DNA of 64,000 nt from Thalassobaculum fulvum (GTDB lineage: Bacteria > Pseudomonadota > Alphaproteobacteria > Thalassobaculales > Thalassobaculaceae), in contig NZ_BMZS01000002.1 in assembly GCF_014652915.1 (NCBI RefSeq), positions 416,590 to 480,589 of the forward strand. Reading direction: 5' to 3'. Every line of letters starts with the position of its first letter. The stretch's first letter is position 1. A model generated the notes under the pieces. That model was not told the DNA's origin, made no database searches, and saw only the letters and a program-made list of their open reading frames with translations. A program made the translations under genes and the position numbers. Positions 54,570 to 64,000 of this stretch are shown one piece after another.

Positions 54570-55367
54570 ATGCTCGAGCGCCTGAGCGGCGACACCCGCC
54601 TGTATCTCACCGTCGGCCACCCGATCCCCCAGGTGAAGTCGCCCGGCGGCATCACCCGCGGGTTCGAGGCGCGCGGCGCCAACGCGATCCTGGTCCCGGT
54701 CGAGGTGCCGCCGGACCGCATCGACATGTTCTTCGAGCTGGCCGCCGACATCGGCAACCTCGACGGCATGGTGGTGACAATCCCGCACAAGTTCCGGGCC
54801 CGCCAGGCCTGCGCCACGGTCTCGCCGCGCGCCGAGCTGCTGGGCGCGGCCAACGTACTGCGGCGGAACCCGGACGGCGGCTGGCACGGCGACATGACCG
54901 ACGGCATCGGCTTCTGCAACGCGGTGCGCGCCAAGGGCATCGGCCTCGCCGGTCGCCGCGCCCTGCTGATCGGCGCCGGCGGCGCCGGCTCGGCGATCGC
55001 GCTGTCGCTGCTCGACGGCGGGGTCGAGAGCCTGGCGGTGTTCGACCTGGACACCGGTCGGCGCGACGCGCTGGTCGGCAAGCTGGCGACGCGATATCCG
55101 AACGTCGCCGCCGCGCCGGCCGCCGACCCGGCCGGCTACGGGCTGATCGCCAACGCCTCGCCCGCCGGCATGCGGCCGGACGACCCGCTGCCGGTCGACG
55201 CCGCCGGGCTGACCCCGGCCATGCACGTCGGCGACGTGGTGACCGCCCCCGAGGTGCCACCGTTGATCGTCGCCGCGCGGGCCGCCGGCTGCACCACCAA
55301 CACCGGCACCGAGATGTACCGGGCCCAGGTCGACGTCATCACCGACTTCCTGCTCGGTCGCGACTGA
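54570..55367 (+). CDS. Shikimate dehydrogenase family protein
   Basis: NAD(P)-dependent oxidoreductase of 265 residues, AroE-like. The catalytic Lys is in VTIPHK (Lys74), Asn95 is in GAANV and the Asp is in GDMTDGIGF (Asp111); the Rossmann motif is LLIGAGGAGSA near 132-142. The substrate-binding SxS pair of AroE is incomplete: the segment reads QVKSPGG, so the first Ser is replaced by Val. It may be a quinate/shikimate dehydrogenase paralogue of unknown substrate, not the biosynthetic AroE. aroK and aroB are far away at the window start. Confidence 0.82.
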   Translation: MLERLSGDTRLYLTVGHPIPQVKSPGGITRGFEARGANAILVPVEVPPDRIDMFFELAADIGNLDGMVVTIPHKFRARQACATVSPRAELLGAANVLRRNPDGGWHGDMTDGIGFCNAVRAKGIGLAGRRALLIGAGGAGSAIALSLLDGGVESLAVFDLDTGRRDALVGKLATRYPNVAAAPAADPAGYGLIANASPAGMRPDDPLPVDAAGLTPAMHVGDVVTAPEVPPLIVAARAAGCTTNTGTEMYRAQVDVITDFLLGRD

Positions 55368-55390
55368 CCAACAGACAACCGGAGGAAACC

Positions 55391-56065
55391 ATGCAGAGCC
55401 GCACCGGCGCGTTCCTGGCGATCTGGCACGACATCGACCCGGCCATGGAGCCCGAGTGGCACCGCTGGCACACCTACGAGCACATGCCCGAGCGCGTCGG
55501 CATCCCCGGCTTCCTGGCCGGCCGCCGCTACATGCGCGACGACGCCCCGCAGCAGCGCTGCTTCACGCTATACGAGGGCGCCGACCTGTCGGTATTCAAC
55601 AGCCCGGCCTATCTCGAGCGCCTGAACGCGCCGACCGAGTGGACCCGCAAGATGGCACCGGCGTTCCGCAACTTCATGCGCGGCGCCTGCCGCCGGGTTG
55701 CCACGGCCGGCGCCGCGCACGGCTATGCCGGCAGCGTCCTGACGATCCGCCTGGAGCCCGACGGCAGCCTCGACGAAGCGGCCGCCCGGACGCTGGTCGA
55801 GCGGGTCGCCGGGATCGAGGGCGTCGTCGGTGCGCATATCGGGATATGCGACCGCGAGGTCACCCGCACCGAGACCAACGAACGCGCCCTGCGCAGCGCC
55901 ACCGGCGAGCAGTCGCTGGACGGCGTCGTGGTGGTGGAGGCCTACGACCCCGGCCTGCTGGACGCGGCGGCCGGCGACATCGAAGCCCTGGTCGCGTCGG
56001 CCGGCCTCGGCTTCCGCCCAGGCTTCCGGCAGAACTACACCCTCGCCTACCTGCTGCAGGAATAG
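55391..56065 (+). CDS. Hypothetical protein, dimeric alpha-beta barrel-like
   Basis: A 224-residue protein of unknown role. It opens with TGAFLAIWHDIDPAMEPEWH and RWHTYEHMPERVGIPGFLAG, a Trp/His-rich pattern seen in dimeric alpha-beta barrel proteins of the EthD/DUF4286 kind. Two similar halves seem likely (the second near VLTIRLEPDGSLDEAAARTL). It follows the AroE-like gene by 23 bases with GGAGGAAACC before the ATG, so the two are probably co-transcribed and may share a catabolic role. Confidence 0.75.
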   Translation: MQSRTGAFLAIWHDIDPAMEPEWHRWHTYEHMPERVGIPGFLAGRRYMRDDAPQQRCFTLYEGADLSVFNSPAYLERLNAPTEWTRKMAPAFRNFMRGACRRVATAGAAHGYAGSVLTIRLEPDGSLDEAAARTLVERVAGIEGVVGAHIGICDREVTRTETNERALRSATGEQSLDGVVVVEAYDPGLLDAAAGDIEALVASAGLGFRPGFRQNYTLAYLLQE

Positions 56066-56116
56066 CCCGCCCGGTTGTGGTACCCTGGTGACCGCCACCG
56101 GAAAGGGAAGGATCTT

Positions 56117-56476
56117 ATGCGGACGATCCAAGCAGTTGCTGTAGCGCTCGGCCTCCTGCTCGCGCCGGTCGGCGCCGCGGCCCAGACTGCAGGGGTACCG
56201 GCAGCGCCGGCCGCCGATAGCGGCGGATGGAGCACCGCCACCATGCTGGCGGTCGGAACCGGCGCCGTGGTCGGCGTGGTCGCCCTCAACATGGTGACCG
56301 GCGGGACGATGCTGGCCCCGATGGTCGGCCCGGCGGTGTCGAACGCGGTCGGCGGCAACATGCTCGGCGCCGCCGCCCTGTCGGCGCCGGCCCGTCAGGC
56401 GCTGTGCCGCACCATCACGGTCCTGGCGACCGCGGCGGCCGGCGCCGGCGTCGGCTACTGGCTGGTCAGCGAATAG
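56117..56476 (+). CDS. Small secreted hydrophobic protein
   Basis: Unrecognised protein of 119 residues. A signal peptide ([19 protein letters not shown]) is followed by a short Pro/Ala stretch, SGGW, and then a Gly/Ala-rich hydrophobic region ([38 protein letters not shown]) that may form one or two membrane helices. The frame opens at 56075, but the ATG at 56117, after GGGAAGG, fits the signal peptide. It is convergent with a similar small protein gene at 56510. Confidence 0.7.
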   Translation: MRTIQAVAVALGLLLAPVGAAAQTAGVPAAPAADSGGWSTATMLAVGTGAVVGVVALNMVTGGTMLAPMVGPAVSNAVGGNMLGAAALSAPARQALCRTITVLATAAAGAGVGYWLVSE

Positions 56477-56509
56477 CCCGCCGCAACGGGTGGCGGGTGC
56501 CGGCGTCCT

Positions 56510-56836
56510 CTACTGGGCCGGCGCGCCGTGCAAGGGCGCCGGCGCCAGCATGTAGTCGTACGCCCACATCGACACCAGGCCACTGGCGACCGCGGCGGTC
56601 ACCGCCGTCGTGGTGACCGGCATGACCGCGAACATGTAGCCGGTCATCGCCCCCATCGCGACGTACATGGACCGCATGACGTCGTCGCCGGTGGTCTGAT
56701 GCGCCGACGGCGCCTCCGTCGACACGCCGAACCAACCTCCGGAAGCGGCCGCCGGGGCGGACGCCTCGGCCGACGCGCCCCGCGGAACCAACGCAACTGC
56801 CGTGAGCAGCAGTACCGCCGCCATCAACGCACGCAT
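56510..56836 (-). CDS. Small secreted hydrophobic protein
   Basis: Unrecognised protein of 108 residues. A signal peptide ([20 protein letters not shown]) leads to an Ala-rich stretch with ASGGWFGVS, then a Met/Ala-rich hydrophobic segment ([20 protein letters not shown]) and [18 protein letters not shown]. The start at 56836 follows GGAG; upstream in-frame Met codons exist. It has the same size and plan as the convergent gene at 56117, and the mature ends share A-x-SGGW, so the two may be distant paralogues. Confidence 0.65.
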   Translation of the reverse strand: MRALMAAVLLLTAVALVPRGASAEASAPAAASGGWFGVSTEAPSAHQTTGDDVMRSMYVAMGAMTGYMFAVMPVTTTAVTAAVASGLVSMWAYDYMLAPAPLHGAPAQ

Positions 56837-56937
56837 CGCCGTCACTCCACGCAGCACAAGACCCATGCACCCGGCAGCATTGCCGAAAAGCCCGCCGACG
56901 GCCAGTCCGAACGTCCGCCGGCTGTCGGTTCCGTCGG

Positions 56938-59289
<2,352 letters not shown>

Positions 59290-59398
59290 GGCATGTCTCC
59301 TGCACAGCGGACCGGACGGTCGCGCCGAAACCTAGACGAACTCCGCGGCCTTCGCCCAGTCCCGTGCCTGGAAGACACCCGTGCCGGGGAACGGCGGG

Positions 59399-60049
59399 TC
59401 AGAGCCGCTCCATCCGACCGAACACCAGGTCGGGGATCGCCTCGGTGACCCGCTCGACCGGCCAGTCCCACCAGGCGAGGTCGAGCAGCCGGGCGACCGT
59501 GGCGTCGTCGAAGCGCCGGCGCACCACGCGGGCCGGATTGCCCGCCACCACCGTGTAGGGCGGCACGTCCCGGGCCACCACCGCCCGCGCGCCGACGACC
59601 GCGCCGGTCCCGATCGTGACTCCGGGCATCACCATGCTCTCGCAGCCGAACCAGACGTCGTGGCCGACCATGGTGTCGCCCGTCGCGGGCACCGGCAGCT
59701 CCGCGACCGGCAACCGCTCCGCCCACTCGCCGCCGAAGATCGGGAACGGGTAGGTCGTGAACCCCGCCATCGCGTGGTTGGCGTCGGGCATCACGAAGGT
59801 GGTCCCCGACGCCAGGGCGCAGTACCTGCCGATCGTCAGGCGGGCGCCGCTGTAGCCGTAGTTGTAGCGGAGGTTGCGCTCGAAGAACGGCAGCGGGTCG
59901 ACGGCGTCGTCGTAGTAGCTGAAATCGCCGACCTCGACGTTGTCCGGCCGCCCGCACTCGGCCAGCCGCTGCCGCAGGAGCGGCTTCAGGAACACCGTTC
60001 GGTCGTGGCCCGGCAGCGGGTACAGCCGGTCGGGATCGGGTGGGGCCAT
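59399..60049 (-). CDS. CatB/Vat-type O-acetyltransferase
   Basis: Hexapeptide-repeat acetyltransferase of 216 residues from the ATG at 60049. The xenobiotic acetyltransferase pattern is clear: VEVGDFSYYDD, IGRYCALASGTTFVMPDANH with the catalytic His, GHDVWFGCESMVMPGVTIGT, GAVVGARAVVARDVPPYTVV and AGNPARVVRRRF. Family members include chloramphenicol and streptogramin acetyltransferases, but chromosomal copies often act on other substrates. It is an isolated gene between the molybdenum hydroxylase and a DUF1835 gene. Confidence 0.88.
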   Translation of the reverse strand: MAPPDPDRLYPLPGHDRTVFLKPLLRQRLAECGRPDNVEVGDFSYYDDAVDPLPFFERNLRYNYGYSGARLTIGRYCALASGTTFVMPDANHAMAGFTTYPFPIFGGEWAERLPVAELPVPATGDTMVGHDVWFGCESMVMPGVTIGTGAVVGARAVVARDVPPYTVVAGNPARVVRRRFDDATVARLLDLAWWDWPVERVTEAIPDLVFGRMERL

Positions 60050-60324
60050 GATGCACCGGCGGGTTGCGGTCGCGTGGAACCGGACACTACCCGATCGGCC
60101 CGGCCGCACCCACTGCGCATGCGCCGCCCTTGCACCCCGGCCGGTCCGTGGCTAGCGTCGTCGGACGAGACCGATGCAGATCCGGTCCATCGACGAGGCG
60201 GCGCGCAGGGCGGGACCCCTGCCGACCGGACGGTCCGCCGGAGCCCTCGTCGCCGACAGGCCGCGCGCCCCTCCGCCCGTCCGGGGGGCCCGACCGGACC
60301 GGAGCCGGTCCAAGGGAGGCCGCC

Positions 60325-61632
60325 ATGTCCGTTGCCGTGCCCGCGAAGCCCGACTTCGAACTCGACGATCCCCGCCCGCTCGACCTGGAAGGCCAGCGGC
60401 AGCGCGCCCGCGACCTGCAGCGCGCGGTCCTGGCCGGCGAGCCGGACGCGCTCGCCCGCCTGCGGGCCCATCATCCGCGGGCCGCCGGCCTGTCCGACGA
60501 GAGCCTCGCCGCCATCCACCTGCAGCCGGACGATGCCCAGCTGGTCATCGCCCGCGAGCTCGGGCTCGGCAGCTGGCCGGCACTGGTCGCCCATGCCGGC
60601 CGGCTGGCCGAGGCACGACGGACCCTGGCCGGCCCGCCAACAGCGCCGGACGCCGACCGCCCGACCCTGCACGTCCGGTGCGGCAGCGACATCCGCGACG
60701 GCTTGCGGGCGGCCGGCTTCGCCGGCGACTTCCTGGAGGTCTCCGACCCGGTCTGCCAGGGTCCGGTACCGGCCGACGGCGACCTGCGGGCCGTCCGGGC
60801 CCGCTTCGTCGCCGAGGCCTACGGCCTGCCGCCGGCCGAGGCGCGGCGGCGGCTGGACGCCGAGGCCGAGGGGCTGGCGTCGGCCGCCGACGGCTACGAC
60901 CGGGTCGTGCTGTGGTTCGAGCACGACTCCTACGACCAGCTGATTCTGGCGCGGGTCCTGGCGCACTTCGCCGCGAACGCCCTACCGCCGCGGCTGGAAC
61001 TCATCTGCATCGACCGGTTCCCGCTGATCGACCGCTTCATCGGCCTCGGCCAGCTCAGCCCGGTCGAGCTGCGCAGCCTGTGGTCGACCCGGACGCCGGT
61101 GCTCGACACCCAGCTGGCGCTCGGCACCGAGGTCTGGGCGGCGCTGCGGGCACCGGACCCGAGCGCCCTGCACGCGATCGCCACCGCCGGCACGCCGGAG
61201 CTGCCGACCATGGCGGGGGCCCTCCACCGCCACCTCCAGGAACTGCCCTGGACGACCGACGGGCTGGCCCTGACCGAGCGGCTGGCGCTGACGGCCCTGC
61301 GACCGGAGCCGGACACCGCCGGCCGGGTGTTCGGCGTCCTGACCCGCGAGACCGAGCCGCTGCCGTTCCTCGGCGACCTGATGCTGTGGGCCGTCATCGC
61401 GGCGATGAACCGGGCCGAGCGGCCGCCGTTCGCGGTCGATCCGGCGACCGCGCTGGAACCCTGGCCTCACCGCCGGCTGGTCCTGACTTATGACGGCCAC
61501 GACGTGCTGGACCGGCGGGTCGACTGGCTGGCCTGCCGGCCTCCGGAACGCTGGGTCGGCGGCGTCGCGATCCGGCGCGACGCGGAATCCTGGCGCTGGT
61601 CGCCGGACCGGGAGGCGCCGGTGCCGGTCTGA
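60325..61632 (+). CDS. DUF1835 domain protein
   Basis: A 435-residue protein of unknown function. The first 100 residues are helical with an ankyrin-like end ([20 protein letters not shown]). The DUF1835 domain follows ([40 protein letters not shown]), then [20 protein letters not shown] and a C-terminal DUF3658-like part. The frame opens at 60064 but the extension is basic and low-complexity; the ATG at 60325, after GGAGG, gives the family N-terminus. glsA follows 25 bases later. Confidence 0.85.
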   Translation: MSVAVPAKPDFELDDPRPLDLEGQRQRARDLQRAVLAGEPDALARLRAHHPRAAGLSDESLAAIHLQPDDAQLVIARELGLGSWPALVAHAGRLAEARRTLAGPPTAPDADRPTLHVRCGSDIRDGLRAAGFAGDFLEVSDPVCQGPVPADGDLRAVRARFVAEAYGLPPAEARRRLDAEAEGLASAADGYDRVVLWFEHDSYDQLILARVLAHFAANALPPRLELICIDRFPLIDRFIGLGQLSPVELRSLWSTRTPVLDTQLALGTEVWAALRAPDPSALHAIATAGTPELPTMAGALHRHLQELPWTTDGLALTERLALTALRPEPDTAGRVFGVLTRETEPLPFLGDLMLWAVIAAMNRAERPPFAVDPATALEPWPHRRLVLTYDGHDVLDRRVDWLACRPPERWVGGVAIRRDAESWRWSPDREAPVPV

Positions 61633-61657
61633 GCGCATCGGCCGGGGGCATCGCACG

Positions 61658-62578
61658 ATGGACCTGACCTCGACGCTCGAACGGGTCGCCGAGCGGGCGC
61701 GACGGCACCTGACGGAAGGCCACGTGGCCGGCTACATCCCGGCGCTGGCGCGGGTCGACCCGTCGCGGTTCGGAATCGCCGTGGTTTCGGTAGACGGCCA
61801 GGTCTGGACCGCCGGCGACGCCCGGATGCCGTTCTCGATCCAGAGCATCTCCAAGGTCTTCACGCTGACCCTGGCGCTCGGCAAGGTCGGCCAGAGCCTC
61901 TGGGAGCGCATCGGTCGCGAGCCGTCGGGATCCGCCTTCAACTCGATCGTGCAGCTCGAGCGCGAAGGCGGCATACCGCGCAACCCATTCATCAACGCCG
62001 GCGCCATCGTGGTCACCGACGTGCTGCTGGACGGCCGGCCGCCACGGACGACGATCGACGAGATCCTCGGCTTCGTACGGCGGCGGGCCGACGACCCGAC
62101 GGTGGCGATCGACGACGAGGTCGCGCGCTCCGAGTCCGAGACCGGACACCGCAACTACAGCCTCGCGCATTTCCTGGCCAGCTTCGGCCGGCTCCGCAAT
62201 CCGGTCGACGACGCGCTGTCCGTCTACTTCCACCAGTGCGCCCTCAGCATGAACTGCGTGCAGCTGGCGCGCGCCGGGCTGTTCCTGGCCGCCGGCGGCC
62301 GGGATCCCCTGACCGGCGAGCAGGTCGTGGCGGCCGAGCGCGCCCGGCGCATCAACGCCCTGATGTTGACGTGCGGGCACTACGACGCATCGGGCGACGT
62401 GGCCTTCCGCATCGGCCTGCCGGGCAAGAGCGGGGTCGGTGGCGGCATCCTGGCGGTCGTGCCGAAACGCGCTGCGATTGCCGTCTGGTCGCCGGGCCTG
62501 AACGCCAACGGCAACTCGCACGCCGGGACCATCGCGCTCGAGCTGCTGGCCGACGAGATGGGCTGGAGCGTGTTCTGA
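61658..62578 (+). CDS. glsA: Glutaminase
   Basis: Hydrolyses glutamine to glutamate and ammonia. The 306-residue serine-dependent enzyme has the beta-lactamase-like SxxK pair (Ser63, Lys66 in SIQSISK). It also has [22 protein letters not shown]-like [31 protein letters not shown] and [16 protein letters not shown]. The ATG at 61658 gives a normal N-terminus; the longer open frame overlaps the DUF1835 gene. No ribosome-binding site better than GGGGGC is present. Confidence 0.95.
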   Translation: MDLTSTLERVAERARRHLTEGHVAGYIPALARVDPSRFGIAVVSVDGQVWTAGDARMPFSIQSISKVFTLTLALGKVGQSLWERIGREPSGSAFNSIVQLEREGGIPRNPFINAGAIVVTDVLLDGRPPRTTIDEILGFVRRRADDPTVAIDDEVARSESETGHRNYSLAHFLASFGRLRNPVDDALSVYFHQCALSMNCVQLARAGLFLAAGGRDPLTGEQVVAAERARRINALMLTCGHYDASGDVAFRIGLPGKSGVGGGILAVVPKRAAIAVWSPGLNANGNSHAGTIALELLADEMGWSVF

Positions 62579-62728
62579 GCTCCCCGCATGTGCGGACGAC
62601 CTCGATATCGCGTGCTGCCCCTGCATTGCCCCGTTTGAACCCGCTTTCGCCCTGCAACGGTCCGGCCTGCGCCGCAATACCGCCGTCTCCTCACCCGGTT
62701 CCGTTCCATCCGAAGGGGGAGGACCCGA

Positions 62729-64000
62729 ATGCGCACGATCGCCCATCGCGCCGGTGCCATGGCGGCATTGGCCGCCATCGCCCTGCTCGCAGGCTGCGAG
62801 ACCCAGCCCGACCATGCTTTCGACCGGGCCCTGGGGAGCACCGCCGTCGCCCCGGCGCCGGCCGGACCGTCGCCCGCCAGGGCCCGGGCCCAGGGGCTGT
62901 TCGCCGCGCCGGCCCTCCCGCCGCTCGCCAGGAACCGCGAGAGCTACCAGCCGATCGACAGCAACCCGGTCCGGCTGGCGGCCGAGCACCCGGTGTCGAC
63001 CTTCGGCGTCGACGTCGACACCGGTTCGTACAGCAACGTCCGCCGGTTCCTGAACGCCGGCACGATGCCGCCGGCCGATGCGGTGCGGGTCGAGGAACTG
63101 GTCAACTACTTCGACTACGGCTACGCCCGGCCGGCCGACGCCGGGACCCCGTTCGCGGTCACCACCGAGGTGGCCCGCACGCCGTGGAACCCGGACAGCT
63201 TCCTGCTGCAGATCGGCATCAAGGGCTACGACATCGATCGCGCGGACCGGCCGGCGGCCAACCTGGTGTTCCTGGTCGACGTCTCCGGCTCCATGCAGGC
63301 CCGGGACAAGCTGCCTCTGGTGGTCCAGAGCCTGAAGATGCTGACCGATCAGCTGACCGCCCGCGACCGGATCGCGGTGGTGACCTACGCCGGCCGCGCC
63401 GGCACCGTGCTGGAGCCGACCCCGGGCGACCGCAAGGCCGAGATCAGGGCGGCGCTCGACGGGCTGCAGGCCGGCGGCGGCACCGCCGGCGGTGCCGGGC
63501 TGAAGCGGGCCTACGAGCTGGCCGAGCGGGCCCGCATCGACGGCGGCGTCAACCGCGTGCTGCTGGCCACCGACGGCGACTTCAACGTCGGCGTCTCCGA
63601 CGTCGGACAACTCAGGGAGCTGATCGCGGCCAAACGCCGGACCGGGATCACGCTGACCACGCTCGGCTTCGGAACCGGCAACTACCAGGAAGCGCTGATG
63701 GAGCAGATCGCCGACGTCGGCAACGGCAACTACGCTTATATCGACGGCCTGGCGGAGGCCCGCAAGGTGCTGGTCAACGAGATGAGCTCGACCCTGTTCA
63801 CCATCGCCCAGGACGTGAAGGTGCAGGTCGAGTTCAACCCGGCCAAGGTCGCGGAGTACCGCCTGATCGGCTTCGAGAACCGGGTGCTGAAGCGCGCCGA
63901 CTTCAACAACGACAGGGTCGACGCCGGCGACATCGGCGCCGGGCACACGGTCACGGCGCTGTACGAGATCGTGCCGGCCGGCGGCCGCGGCTCGGTCGAC
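62729..64000 (+). CDS. VWA-domain lipoprotein (YfbK-like), 3' end outside the window
   Basis: At least 424 residues; the frame is still open at the window end. A lipoprotein signal ends in LLAGC (Cys23). A family-specific domain (STFGVDVDTGSYSNVRRFLN, RVEELVNYFDYGY) precedes a von Willebrand A domain with MIDAS motif FLVDVSGSMQ near residue 184, LATDGDFNVG and GNGNYAYIDG. Homologues (E. coli YfbK type) are envelope-anchored and of unknown role. The ATG follows GGGGGAGGA. The 150 bases after glsA hold no gene and probably its promoter. Confidence 0.9.
   Translation, partial: MRTIAHRAGAMAALAAIALLAGCETQPDHAFDRALGSTAVAPAPAGPSPARARAQGLFAAPALPPLARNRESYQPIDSNPVRLAAEHPVSTFGVDVDTGSYSNVRRFLNAGTMPPADAVRVEELVNYFDYGYARPADAGTPFAVTTEVARTPWNPDSFLLQIGIKGYDIDRADRPAANLVFLVDVSGSMQARDKLPLVVQSLKMLTDQLTARDRIAVVTYAGRAGTVLEPTPGDRKAEIRAALDGLQAGGGTAGGAGLKRAYELAERARIDGGVNRVLLATDGDFNVGVSDVGQLRELIAAKRRTGITLTTLGFGTGNYQEALMEQIADVGNGNYAYIDGLAEARKVLVNEMSSTLFTIAQDVKVQVEFNPAKVAEYRLIGFENRVLKRADFNNDRVDAGDIGAGHTVTALYEIVPAGGRGSVD

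Overview
The window is chromosomal DNA of very high GC content (about 70 percent) with dense coding, short intergenic gaps and frequent GTG or TTG starts. Gene order and content point to an alphaproteobacterium, most likely of the Rhodospirillales type (inference from synteny, not a database match). The supporting blocks are aroK-aroB-CorC-like, bolA divergent from a J-domain gene followed by cobS-cobT, secA with ppiC-argJ-mutT nearby, and comF-grxC-nitrilase. No rRNA, tRNA, CRISPR array, insertion sequence or phage gene was recognised.

Layout. 1-8282: shikimate pathway (aroK, aroB), a CorC/HlyC-type membrane protein, DUF2889 and ribbon-helix-helix proteins, BolA, a J-domain protein, and the CobS/CobT cobaltochelatase subunits. 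8283-15171: a periplasmic 5'-nucleotidase-type hydrolase, a NIPSNAP protein, a D-2-hydroxyacid dehydrogenase, an AraC regulator divergent from an MFS transporter, a soluble GAF histidine kinase and a small membrane-anchored protein. 15181-25775: a catabolic stretch with an FAD 2-hydroxyacid dehydrogenase divergent from an HpaI-type aldolase and a DapA-like lyase/dehydratase, a Pit phosphate transporter, an amidohydrolase divergent from a PuuE-type deacetylase, a flavin reductase, an AbrB-type membrane protein and a DHA2-type exporter.

25821-29437 is an ECF sigma/anti-sigma pair transcribed away from a secreted glycine-rich subtilisin. The shared intergenic region has a palindrome that makes a GGAAT...CGTT promoter on each strand. 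A third such element precedes a small unknown gene next to the anti-sigma gene. 29474-36444 holds secA, an unknown protein, a truncated chemoreceptor remnant, a parvulin isomerase, argJ and mutT. 36485-45153 holds regulators (LysR, AraC), a Tat-exported SMP-30-type protein, a LysE exporter, a full-length chemoreceptor, a BioC/NDUFAF5-type methyltransferase, ComF and an unknown protein; grxC and a Nit-type hydrolase follow to 46409.

46410-46943 has no confident gene. It holds a long palindromic repeat, a possible small minus-strand ORF and a Fur-box-like sequence. 46944-54345 is an operon of an XRE regulator and six genes resembling hydrogenase-4/formate hydrogenlyase (HyfB, C, E, F, G, I). 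The large subunit lacks the CxxC pairs that bind the [NiFe] centre, so the product looks like an energy-converting hydrogenase-related (Ehr) complex and not a hydrogenase. A second copy of the palindromic repeat follows it. 54570-64000 holds a shikimate-dehydrogenase-like protein, small secreted proteins, an orphan molybdenum hydroxylase large subunit, a CatB-type acetyltransferase, a DUF1835 protein, glutaminase and a VWA lipoprotein cut by the window end. Positions 1-85 show nothing beyond the aroK leader.
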